Assembly (NCBI GenBank): GCA_023374045.1
Contig: CM041777.1
Location: 458,732,251 to 458,796,250 of the forward strand
DNA: 64,000 nucleotides
Direction of reading: 5' to 3'
DNA from: Limonium bicolor
Taxonomy: Eukaryota > Streptophyta > Magnoliopsida > Caryophyllales > Plumbaginaceae
Every line of letters starts with the position of its first letter. The stretch's first letter is position 1. Made by a program: the position numbers and the translations under genes. Shown here in pieces: positions 33,201 to 44,615 of this stretch. Under the pieces are notes generated by a model that worked only from the letters and a program-made list of their open reading frames with translations, was not told the DNA's origin and did no database searches.

Positions 33201-35554
33201 CAACCTACCTTATTACTCAAGTGTATCTGATATATTTCAAGGAAATCTCAAGGTTCATAGTTTCCATTTTCTAAATAAAGTGTATTTCGTCTCTAATAAG
33301 TGAAAGCCCTTTTTGAGGGGTTCATTCCCACTCATGGCCTCACAACAAGGAGAGGTATCCCCACCCTAAAAGGCATGGTTCGTTCTCCGCTCCTGTCCTT
33401 AGCATTATCTCAATATTCTCATTGGTACCCTTTCTTGGTAATGTTCTTCACAATCTAAGTTATAGGTTTGGTAACCGTTCATATCTACAAATTGTAGTCC
33501 CTTCGTGGCTTAAACAAGCTCTCTTATAACTTACTGCGCCTCGGGCTCTGATGTGGTTAACATCCTTGGCTCGTAGGCTCTTAATGCTTAATGTCTCAGT
33601 TCATTATTTGTACTCTTACTCATCTGCAGGTCATCCCTATAAGATTCTAGTTCTTTGAGCACTATCCACCGTTAGGTTACATACTAAATGTAGTATCGGG
33701 TTTCATGATAAGTTGCTGCAACCTGCTTCCTGCTAGGGAAGTTGTTCAGGTGATCTAAGGTTACTTAATGTCTTTGACAATGCTGTCATTTTACTAGACT
33801 TATGTCTTTTGGCAATTAAGGATAAGTTCGTATTAGGCGTTTGCCTTACGGTGTCCAAGTTGGATATCATCCTGGCATTTTATACTTCTATCTCAACGCT
33901 TCGTTCAACTTCTGTTGACTACGCCACCCTTTGATGATCAATCGTACTTGGGTGTTAATGAGTTAAACAAACAGTGTTAACTGTCATTCATCAGTTGTTC
34001 GGCTCGACTATGCCCGCTTTGTGGGGGTAGTCCTCTGAGCTTTCCTTTTCCAGGGTTGTACGACTTTAATCCTTGGTAGGTTATAGCTTACGTTTATTTC
34101 TTTTATCCTTGTTTTCTGGGTTTTCTAACATCTTCATTGAAGAATGTTGTTATTGGTATCCTTAATGGTCACTCTGGGAGTCTTATCCCGTTTTCGTTGT
34201 AAGTCGATGCTTCAACAGCCTCAATAGTATCTTATAATACATCCCCTGTATGTTATTGCTTACATAGTGTTTTGCTCGCAATACCGAGCGATCTCTTAGG
34301 TTTTCCTCCTTGAGATCCGGGTTTGGTGTTCTTACCACACTGTCTGTTGTTGTTGTAGTGGGTTATACCGTTGTTAATATTTATATGGTTTAATACTTTG
34401 TCCAAGTTCCGCTCCCGGCTGACTGGTGTGTTACCTTATCTCATCATGGTCAGGCCGTCGGGCCCTTCCAAGGTCTTATTTTTCTGTTCTCGTGGATTTA
34501 CAATCCGGTATTAATATGCGTCTCAACTGTAGCGTTCTCCTATCTTGCCATGATGGCTTTCCGTGTAGCTTAACCGTGGTAGCACTTGCTATGGCAAGTG
34601 CGCCATGCAGGATGGGCTATTGGTACAAGGTACGTCGGTAGTGACACTTCCTTCTAATTTCCATGTAATTGGTAGTCCTCGGGACTCCTTCGATAATCTC
34701 TTATTTTGGATAACCGTCCATCCGGCAGTTTCCTTGTTGTTTGACAGTACTGTCATCTACCAGGGCGTTCCTCTTTCTGAGGGAACCCCTTAATATTTTC
34801 TTATGTCTTAATCCTCGCTCCTGTCTCCACATTCTGTTGTGGTTATTAAGTAATAGTTTCTTCTATAGGCACTACATTGTAGTCCTATTTCGGTATACAA
34901 TTTGTATGTGTTCCTATCGTCGTCCACATTATGTTGGCCAGGTTTGTAACCTTTTTCATTATATGGGGTTTGGAGTTCCCGTTTCTAACCGGACTTTCCA
35001 GTAATCTCAATCCTCATGCTTTGTATTATCCCACTGTTATGCTCACTCGGACCGCTGTCCGGTACTCATGTCTCTTATAATTTCCTTATCCATTGCACGC
35101 GTAGTGCTTTCCTTATCATTGGTATCGCGGGTTATTTCGACTGCGTAGCATGTCGACCCATGTTGCCGGTAATTTCCGTCCCTTACTGATAGTATTCCAT
35201 AGGTAGCGCCTGTTTCTCTGTTGATGCGCTCCATTTAAAATCTCCCAGTTCTCCTTAACTGTTATGCCACAAGATGTTTCTTGTATTGCTTACTATTAAC
35301 TAACTGCCAGATCGGGTTTCCCCGAGTAAGAGAAGGCTTTCTTCTCTCTGGCGTTTGTTCCACATGTTCAGGGTTAGGGATGTGGAGGGCGGGTCTAGGT
35401 ACTATGGATATCCGGTAAACACCGGGAAGTCCTGACTAACGCACCCTCACTCTATCTCTTAACCCTTAACCCATAACTCAATCTCAACCTCAATATTCTC
35501 CTAAGTTCGGTATTTCTTGTCTTCAGAGCGTAACTACGCTCTGATACCACTTTT
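30291..35554 (-). mobile_element. Internal region of B, decayed and non-coding
   Basis: Two polypurine tracts (AAGGGGGGTAGA on the minus strand) lie at 30291-30302 and 31448-31460. A stretch near 31870-31960 (plus-strand CTGACCTTTGGTCTGAGGAT) resembles the end of the integrase core at 60870-60960, indicating that the interior derives from pol. Bases 33131-34038 are homologous, in the opposite orientation, to 54960-55880. A 65-75 bp direct duplication (ATGTCACCGGTCCG) lies at 30540-30665. All ORFs are under 90 codons and none is recognisable. Confidence 0.75.
35538..35549 (-). promoter_or_regulatory. B primer-binding site (initiator tRNA-Met)
   Basis: TGGTATCAGAGC on the minus strand, 5 nt from the 5' LTR. 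It is complementary to the 3' end of initiator tRNA-Met, as in most chromoviruses and Copia elements. Confidence 0.9.
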
Positions 35555-38500
35555 TGTAACACCCCAACTCAATCCAAATGTGGTCTCGCAACTTACAGTA
35601 TATATATACATGTCACAGCGGAATTCTTTACAATCCAGGACCTTGCCACGGTCTGACTACAGAATATACCGAACATTAGTCTAACAACCTTAACCATTTA
35701 CATAACCTTCTTACAATCCTCTCACAACCTATACATCTTACTAACTCAATTGCCATACGAGTGTACATGCACAACTCGTAGGTCACACTTAATCCTTAAC
35801 ACTTGTACCTCTTCTTACTCTTGCGACGGCCGCCTTCTGATGTACCTGTGTAGTAAAAACAGCCCCCAAAGGGGGTCAGCACGAATGCTGGTACGATCCC
35901 CTCATGGCCCCCAAGCTAACGTGGCTACGACGACTAATTGTCGATAGCATGGAGGTTGATTAGATGCACAACATAATAGTAAGTGCAGTAAACAACTCAT
36001 ATGAACAATCAAGTTCACACACAATGAACGACTTAAATGCGTTCCCTTAATTGAGAGTTAATTATTTAACTCCTTAAGTAATGTTCCCTCTTAATCTTAG
36101 TCCATCCTTATCTCACCTCAATCTTAGTCTTATCTTAATCTTAGAAACAACCATCCTTTAATAAGGAGTGGATGTCTTATCTTAATCTTAATTATACAAA
36201 CATCCTTTAAAGGAATGGTTGCAACTTATCTTAATCTTAACTTAATCTTAATCTTAACTTAATCTTAATCTTAATAATACAAATCATCCTTTAAAAAGGA
36301 ATGATTGTAACTTATCTTAATCTTAACTTAATCTTAATCTTAATAATACAAATCATCCTTTAAAAAGGAATGATTGTAACTTATCTTAATCTTAACTTAT
36401 TCTCAGAATACAAACCGTTCCTGGAGGGGAATGGTTGTAGCCCAAGTCCAAACCTGGGATTTAGGTGATCCCACCGCACCATCTTAATGCCACCTACCCT
36501 GGACGGGAGTCCAGCGTAGCTGAGCCGGCAACCGGCCCTAGGCTACAAGTCCGAAGACAAGTCCTTAAGCGGAGGGCGGATCTGATTCAGATACCGTCCC
36601 CCTTTTTCCTTAGCATGCATGACCGGAGATCGGTCCCGGGTTTCCTCACTCAAGTTCCAGTTAGTAATAGTCTCAAGACCATGTTTTTGGTTAACCTCTT
36701 TCGGTTCATATCGTCCCTTATTAGGGGCGTTCCTTAGTCTCACTCAATTCCTTACTAAACATTGGTTAGTAAGTTCTCACGGTATGTTGTGTTAGTTTTC
36801 AAACATCACACAACGATACAATAAATATAATATATTCCGGTTGCATGCTTTATCTTGTTTAGTGAGCACACAAAAACAGATAGCACACAAGCCGAGGGAC
36901 ACCTCGTTAGCAAGCAGGTCACAAGAAGAACTGTACCGTTCACCGTTGGCCGTTCAGTTGCTTAATCTCTTCCGGAGTCCAATTTCCAAGTCCTAAAACA
37001 TTCATTCAGTTTTAGGTTGTTAATCACTTAACTTAATTCAACTTACTTAACTTACTTAACCCTTAATGATCCCCACCTAACACCTCTTAAGTCTTACAAC
37101 TTAATCTTACAAACCTAATCTTAAACTTTTAAGTTTATTCTTAACTTAATCCCTTAGGTCTTTATACCTCTAATCATCATTGCCCCCTTAATGGGGTACC
37201 ATTAATACCACTAAACTCTCTTAGGGTTTCTCTTTTTTTTTTTTTTATGGTCCGACCGACCCACCGACCGACCCACCCCCTGGGTAGGTCGGCTGCAGAG
37301 AACATCCAACTTCACAGTTTCAGCCCGACCGACCCAGACTGGGGTCGGTCCCCTGGGTAGGTCGGCTGCAGAAACTTCCCATACATTGTCAAACTTTCTC
37401 CAAATTTTTCCTCAAGCCTTCTAATGTGTTCTAACATCATTTGGCACATCAAACACACCTTATAACCTCCACCAAACTCATTAAAACAACTCCAAAGATC
37501 ATTCCAACCTTTAGCTCAATTCTTGTAAGAAATTCCTAACACTTGTCAATTAATTCCTTATATTTCTAACATGTACATTTTGTCTAAAACTTCAACTAAC
37601 CAAAGTGTTTCTTTTCTACCCATATAACTCCTCCTTAACATCATTGCTTGTTAAACCTTCCAATGTTATCTTGCATGTCCATGCACAATTTCTCTTCTTT
37701 TCACTTATTACTCATCACTCTTAAACTCTTAAGCTTGCTTATACATTTCTTTCCATTATCTTAATACCTTGACATTGTTCTTCATTTACCTTAACCATGC
37801 AACACCCTCCTTAGACATTTCCACTTCTCTTATGAAACTTACTCACCATTCTCATGATCATACCCTCTTATACGTTTCTAGTCATTTTCCTTGACGACTT
37901 ACAATATCCTCCTACCATTTTCACTTCCATCACCCAAGTCCACACATTACCATTCAACTAAACCTTACTAGTCCACCACTAACATCACCACCTCTTACAC
38001 AAACTTCTCGAACTCTCATTGTTCTTCTCTTAGTTCATACCTAAATCACCTTAAAGCATTATACACCTTTCCTCCAGATTTGCAGAAGTCTTATCATTCC
38101 TCATACCATGACTTTGGTGGGTTCAATACACCCATCTAAACTCTAACTTCCTCATAGACCATTCTAGGTCATTCTCATCCTCAAGAACTCCTTAGTTAAC
38201 TCATTTCCACTCAAATTCTTCATAATGACTCCTAGTAAATCCTAGGTCATATTAATTCACCACCATCACCTAAGCACTTATTTTCTACTCAAATTTCGCC
38301 ATAGCTCCGCTAGTATATTCTCATGCCCAAATGCATTGTTTTTCTCACCACATCTCATCACCAAACCAACTCATTCACAACAACTCATTATATTGCAATA
38401 ATCTTAAATTGCATAGCACCAAGGCTCTTAAATGACATGGCTCTTAGGCCCTTAAATGACTCAAACTTAAACACTGAATTTCCCACATATAAAAGCTTTC

Positions 38501-40036
38501 AACCTGCAAATACACTCATCAATCTCATAGTAGTTATAATGCTCTTAAAATCCACCTTAAACTTATATTACTAACTCATTCTCATTAGCTCCTTAATCAC
38601 AAGTTCATAAGCTTGTTTAAGTTCTTTTTCTTAGGTTATATAACCCAATACACAATGTAAGCTCTAAGCCACATTGGTACTTATCTAAAACTCATTCCTT
38701 AATCTTAAACCACCATTAGGTAAGCATTTTACCTTGTTTTCTCAAGCTTATATTAATCTCCTCCTTAGACCTTCTTCTTGCATAGATCTCGGCCACCACT
38801 TAAATTCCCCTTGCCAATGTTCTAATCAATATTCAATGACTCATATGAGTACTAAACAATACACTAACCTCAAGGAATAAAAACCTAGGTTAGAAATGTG
38901 TTCTAAGACATAAAAGTGGATGATTACCTTTGAAGTCTCAAAATAGACTTGGGCATTGAATGAAATAGGACCTCCACTAGTCCTTGGTGAATAAATCAAG
39001 CTAGAACAAGGCATAAAAATGAAGCCCCATGAGTAGTAATTTTCGGTAATGTGGAGAAATGGTGGAAACCTAACTTTTCTTACATATTCTTTACCTTAAG
39101 AGAATGGAGAAGCTAATGCACCCTCCAAGCTTATTTTTCCCCCTTCAATGGCGATTTCCCATGGCTCCAAAATGAGGCTTTTCAAATTTTGAAAAGATAG
39201 GAAGCAAGGCCTTGGTCTAACTAAGAGAAATCTATGCTTAGTTTTTGATTTGGAGCTAAAATGAGCAAGTTATGGACAAAGCAAGGTGGAGCAAGTATGG
39301 AGCTGGTTGGGAACGGTTTAGAACAGAGAAGAAGAAGAGGAACTCGTTGGTGAAGAAGAGAAATGAAGAAGGAGAGAGAGGTAGGCTAATAAAGGATATT
39401 TTGCTTTATAAAAGCAAATAGTAACTTTCTTTACTTTATCTCTTCTTATTTTCTTATTTGATGAAGTCTATGGTGACTCATCCCCTTAAAACCGTCCCCC
39501 CCCCCTTACTAATTAACATAAATAAGGCCTTGTTTGGCCATTTAACTAATTAAGGTTGCCTTAAGTCAAAACTAGCACTATTTGAGCACTATTCACTAAT
39601 TAGTGCACATATTCGTGAAATTTTTGGTTTCCCATTGATTTAGGCTTCCTAATGTGATACTAATTAGTACACATGTTGATTAAGGTGTAATCATGGGCAT
39701 TTAGCCACTCAAAACTTATTTCTAAGACAATTTCTCAAAAATGTGCTTTAAGGCCTCTTAAAGCACATTTTGTGTTTTAACTTGTTTTCAAGCTTGGTTT
39801 TCTTTGCTAATTGATTTAAAATGACCATTAGAATATTAATAAGGTCTTATCATGATATTTGGGTACTCACCCAAGTCTCTCCAAGCTTAGAGCACGTTTT
39901 TGCCCTGATTGCCCTTAAGGCACTTTCTTGTGTTTTCCTTGGTTTAAATTGTCTACCAATCTTTCTAAGGCATATTCTAGCCTTACTACATCATAATTTG
40001 ATGTTTTCTTAGCATACTTAGGTTTGGGGTATTTCA
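35555..40036 (-). repeat. B 5' LTR (4.48 kb)
   Basis: Same termini and order as the 3' LTR with scattered substitutions and small indels. The TATA-like motif is near 39404-39410, the acceptor module at 35846-35880 and arrays at 36145-36430 and 37249-37370. ORFs such as 36465-36737 and 38323-38574 are the duplicates of those in the other LTR. Confidence 0.92.
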
Positions 40037-41190
40037 TAAATTTTTAAAATTTTAAAATCCCGCCGCCGTCCGTGGGTGTCCGTGGCCACAGACAACCCGT
40101 CCGTGGTCCCGGACCACCCACGGACAGGGGTTTTATGGTGGTTCCCGAAGGTGTTTTTGGCTCAAAATTTATGCACGTGTAGCCTGAAAGGTGTACAATT
40201 CGTTAGTAATTGAAAGATTGCAGTTTGAAGTCGAATTATGCACGAAACTTGGTAAACAAGTTATTGGACAGAAGCTTAAACAAACAGTAATACAGAAGCG
40301 TAGAAGGGTTAGTTTGAACCCAAATTTTGAGGTAAGACAGATAATACCGCAGAGAATTAGGGAAGTGGAGTTTCTACCTGTTTTACCTTCGGATTCATGG
40401 TGTTTCTTCACGTCGGGATTCTTCGGAGGCCTCGTTGATGGCGGATTCGGAAGAACTTCGAACCCAGCTTCTGACTCCTTGTTGTTCTTGATGTTCTTCA
40501 CGTTTTGGTGAGGGTTTGATGATGGATGATGTTGTGGGAGTTGAAAAATGTGTTTTGGTGTCGATTTTGGTGAGATTTCGGTGTTTGATTGTGGCTCTGG
40601 AGTTCAAAACGTGAAGAGAAGGAGATGGCTGCCTTTTTTTTGAGAGTCTAGGGTTCTTGAGGTTCTCCTTTGATCATGGGATAAGGTTCCTTATATAGGC
40701 TTCCTTAATGATAGAAAAATCCGGTAAAAACCGAGATTTACCGACGTTTTAGCTCAAGGGATTCCAAGAGGAATTTGATTATGAAATTTTACACATGGGT
40801 AAAGGATGATATTTCTGAATTTTCTGAGGTGGAACCGAATTTTTTAAATGTTGGAATATTTTTAAATTGAATTTCCCGTCAGATTCAGTCAGAAATTGCT
40901 AGAAAATTATTGAAAACTCGAAAAATCAAAATTCCAACTCCATTAAGCTTAGAATGTCATCCTCTACCATGGGTTCAAATTTCAAAGCATTTTGAATTGA
41001 TTTGACCCTTATTTGGAGGAGAGAGAAAGCCTATAGGGGGCTTAGGAGCCTTGAAAAATTACGAAAATGCCCCTGGAGATGACTAAGCTCTCCCTAGTAC
41101 TCTAAAATGTGCCGATCAAACTGGGAACCCTCGCTACTAGCCTATTAGTAGAGACTCTCTTCCGGGGGGGTTGAAATTTTGGGTATAACA
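40037..41190 (-). repeat. E1 5' LTR, second piece (holds the CACTA empty site)
   Basis: It resumes at TAAAT and ends GGGTATAACA before CTCAA. At 41081-41089 GACTAAGCT is the undisturbed site into which the CACTA element went in the partner LTR. ORFs 40191-40511 (+), 40169-40501 and 40395-40607 (-) are LTR sequence. Confidence 0.95.
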
Positions 41191-42845
41191 CTCAATGGAA
41201 CCTATTTTGAGTCACCACCTAATTTTATCCTAGATCAAATTAGGAAAGGAGAGTTCGGGTTCGGGGGCTTGATATTCGACTTAATTAGGGTTTAATTATT
41301 TTTGTTACCCCTTCTAGGTCATTTTTCCTCTATTTAGTATAATTACGGCTTATTACGAGTCGCTTAAACCTAAGTGCGCACTTCTGATTTTTTTATTTTT
41401 TATCATTTTTGATCGAAAATTAAAGTGGAAATTAAAACTACCTAAACTAGGGTTCGGAGGCAGAATGAGGTCAAATTTTAATTATGTCCGTAGCCACTGA
41501 CCTAATGTCCGAGACCACGGACCCCAGTTAAACTACATGATTGCGAAAACCGAATTAAAATAAAAATGAAAACTTGAAAGGTCCGGGGCCACGAACCCCA
41601 GTTAAACTACATGTACTGTTAAAAACCCTAAAAGTTTGAAAAAAAAGAAATCCCGCCACTATCCGTGGATGTCCGTGGCCACGGACAACTCGTTCGTGGT
41701 CCCGGACCATCAGTTCGAGGTCACGGACCACCCACGGACAGTGGGTTTTTGGTGGCTCCCGATGGTTTTTTTGGCTCAAAACTTATGCACGCGTAGCCTG
41801 AAAGATTTCCAAGATGTTAGAAATCAAATATTTGCACTTTGAAGTCGAATTAAACACGAAACTTAGCAAACAAGTAATAAGGTATATATGAAAACGAGTA
41901 GCAATACAGAAGCCGAAAAGAGTCAGTTTGAACCCTAATTCTGAGATAGGACTAATAAGGTTGTGAAGAATTAGAAAAATATAATTCCCACCTGTTTTGC
42001 CTTCGAATTCACAATGATTCTTCACGTCAGGATTCATCGGGAGCCTCGTTGACAACAAATTCAAAAGGATTTCGAACCGGGCTTCTGGTCATTGATTATT
42101 CTTGATGTTTTTCACGTTTTGGCGGTGTTTTTGTGGGATTTTGATGATGGTTGATGCTTTGGGAGTTGGAAAATGAGCTTTAGTGGAGATTTCGGGGGAA
42201 TTTCGGTATGATTTCGGTCGCCGGGTGTTGAAAAACGTGAGAGAGAGAAGAGGGCCTATGTTTTCTGATTCCTTAGGGTTCTAGAGCTTGTGTGATTCTC
42301 ATTTTATCAAGATATTTGCTCCTTTATATAGACTTTCTTAAAGATAAAAAAAATCTAGTAAAAATGAGATTTTTCGAAACTTTAATTAAGTGACTTCCCG
42401 AAAGAATCTGACTAAGAAATTTTAGCCATGTGTCAAGGATGAGAATTATGATTTTTCTGAGGTGGAATCGAATTTTTTTAATATTGGAATATTCTTAAAT
42501 TCAATTTCTCGTCAAATTCAATCAGAAATTGTCAGAAATTTATTGGAAATTCGAAAAATCAAACTTCCAACACCATTATGCTCAAAATGTCATCCTCTAT
42601 CACGAGTTAAATTTTCAAAGCATTTTGAATTGATTTGATCCTTCTTCGGAGGAGAGAGAAAGCCCATAGGGGGCTTAGTAGCCCTGCAAAATTACAGAAA
42701 TGCCGCTGAAGATGACCAAACTGCCCCTGGCACCATGAAATGTGCCGATCGAACTTGGAATCCTTGCTATTTGACCAAGCTCTCCTTTAGTACCTGTGCC
42801 TCTAGATACTCTCTTCCGGGGGGGGTTAAAATTTTGGGTATAACA
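41191..42845 (-). repeat. E2 5' LTR, second piece
   Basis: Continuation of 13991-14117, ending TTTGGGTATAACA at 42845. It then abuts Copia F internal sequence (CTACC). It is clearly diverged from the E1 LTRs yet colinear, including the GTCCG palindromes, so E2 is an older relative. ORFs 41555-41779 and 41783-42064 (-) and 41636-41842 (+) are not supported. Confidence 0.9.
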
Positions 42846-44147
42846 CTACCTTATTCTTATCTGAATTCCTTTTTAGGTTTTCATTCTCTTTCAAGAGATC
42901 CTTATTTTTATTTCTCATGCCTCTAGTAGATCAACCAATATAAGGGAAAATTTTCTAAGTCCTAGAGGTTCAGCTTTTTGAACATTCCTTCTAAGTCGAA
43001 AGTAGTTTACCTCAGTTGGTTTCTCTTTCACCTCTGATTCTGACGTTTCTTTGTCTTGAGCCATCAAGCAGACTTCCTCAAGGCCAACGTGAGCCTTTTC
43101 ATCCCTTGAGAGATTGTTGTCTAAGGTTTGATTATCATCACTGGGTTCTGAGTCTCCCCATGCAGCAACAAAGGCTTCTTTCTAAGGCTTTTTGTTGAAT
43201 GATCCTTGGACATGTTTCCTGATCCTGTCGTTGTCTTCTCGGGGTTGTTACGGGCAGTCTTTAATGTGGTGCCCACATTTTGAACACCCAAAACACTTGT
43301 CATTTTTCATCTTTTGGTGATCGTCAGATTCCTTGGAGTCCATGCCTCTTCTCAAATTATTTTTTAAAAAATTTCAAAAATACCTTTTGACATTGAGGAC
43401 CATCTCGTCGTCATCTTCTCCTGACTCAGATTTTTCATTTTTAGCTACCTGAAGGGCTATCCCTTTTCCTTTCTCCCTTATTGAGCTTTATGAACTTCTT
43501 TGTCATAACTTTAGCTCAAATGCCATTAATGATCCCAACATGTCTGCCAGGGACATCTTTGAGAGATCATGGACCTCGTGCATGACGTTGACTTTGCTAT
43601 CAAAGGATGCAGGAAGTGATCTGAGGAATTTTTGAATTTGATCCTCATTTGAGATAGTTCTTCAAAGCACAAGCATCTCATTGACCATCTTGGTGAACCT
43701 AGTGTGCATTTCAGAAATGTTCTCATTTTCTTCCTTCTTGAATAACTCCCAATGAGTAAGTAATAGTTCAATGCGAGTTTTATTGATCTCGTCATTTCCT
43801 TTCAAGGTAACTTCAAGTGTTTCCCAAATTTCCTTGGCTATTTTAGCTGAGGCTACCTTAGAGTATTGCTTAGGTAGTAATGCACAATGTAGGATTCTTA
43901 CCGCTCGTGCATTGAATATCAACTTTTTGATTTGATCACCAGTCACGTTGTCAATAGATATGTCATCTCCTTGAGCATTTTGGAAGGTGTATTCCCCACG
44001 TGATACTACCCTCCACATCCTTGGATCATCAGACTTGATATGGAACTCCATCTTGTTCTTCCAGTGATTGTAGTTGTCTCCATTGAAGAGTGGTGGTCTA
44101 TTTGGTGTAGAACCTTCTTCACATGCCAGTAAGTTTGAATGAGACAT
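42846..44147 (-). pseudogene. gag: Ty1/Copia F gag (right copy), broken
   Basis: Nucleocapsid/capsid precursor of a Copia element. The frame from 44147 runs about 160 codons with RPPLFNGDNYNHWKNKMEF at residues 18-36, then AKIAKEIWETLEVT and the UBN2-type ELLLTHWELFKKEENENI. It shifts near 43665, with related sequence in other frames. A zinc knuckle of the form CX2CX4HX4C (CFGCSKCGHHIKDC) lies at about 43255-43297, and a lysine/asparagine-rich coiled-coil-like stretch beyond it. The left end at 42846 is where E2 inserted, so protease and pol are absent. Confidence 0.9.
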
Positions 44148-44203
44148 TCTGATCGTCTTCCAAAGTAATTAGCTTTCTAGAAGAGACCTCCTCTGATACC
44201 AAT

Positions 44204-44615
44204 TGAAACAGGCTAGTGTTCCTGATTCGTCCTCGACCGGTCGTGGACGTAGTTTGCGATTATGTGAATTACTTGATAGTTCAGGGAAGAACTTGATATA
44301 CTCAAATTGGAAACTTTTTTTTGATTGAGAATTTACAGACATAAATTCACTAAATCTCCCTCCGCCATACCTACGGACTCCGGGACTGTTTAGGACTTTA
44401 TCCCAAATTCCTCTACCCTTTCCTAACAGCAAGCCTACGGTTCCCCAAACGTTCCCCGACTGGTCAGTCTACCAAGTACACACAGTATTCATTCACTCAC
44501 CCAAACCTACCCAGCTCACCAAATTCCTAGTACTTACAGACACTTAGTCTGATTTACACTTGCATTAATTATCTCACTTCTTCGTGGTCAACATTCAAAT
44601 ACTACATGGTCAACA
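44204..44615 (-). repeat. Ty1/Copia F 5' LTR (right copy), 412 bp
   Basis: On the minus strand it reads TGTTGACC (44615) to CTGTTTCA (44204), followed after 2 nt by the primer-binding site TGGTATCAGAG (44191-44201) for initiator tRNA-Met. It is inserted in the TNP2 pseudogene that resumes at 44616. The ORF 44169-44432 lies within the LTR and is not supported. Confidence 0.9.

Larger units (their letters stand above)
25814..40036 (-). mobile_element. B, long-LTR retrotransposon derivative (LARD-like) of Tekay type
   Basis: The 14.2 kb element has two near-identical LTRs (25814-30290 and 35555-40036), a perfect target duplication TAAAT, an initiator-Met primer-binding site (35538-35549) and a polypurine tract (30291). 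The internal 5.26 kb has no usable gag or pol, only faint pol remnants. High LTR identity with a decayed interior suggests recent movement using proteins in trans, as described for LARDs. LTR termini are of the Tekay chromovirus type shared with A and C. Confidence 0.92.
14118..41190 (-). mobile_element. E1, gag-only Ogre/Tat-like LTR retrotransposon with nested insertions
   Basis: Flanked by a perfect 5-bp target duplication CTCAA inside the LTR of E2. The 3' LTR is 14118-19925, the internal region 19926-25231, and the 5' LTR 25232-25813 plus 40037-41190. With insertions removed the LTRs are about 1.7 kb and the internal region is 5.3 kb. The primer-binding site is at 25211-25228 and the polypurine tract is next to 19926. 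The only recognisable coding region is gag. No reverse transcriptase, RNase H or integrase is seen on either strand, so the element is non-autonomous. Confidence 0.9.

Noticed and set aside
30291..35554. Intact coding gene in the interior of B
   Set aside because: All frames are short, stops occur throughout, and only weak pol similarity is seen.
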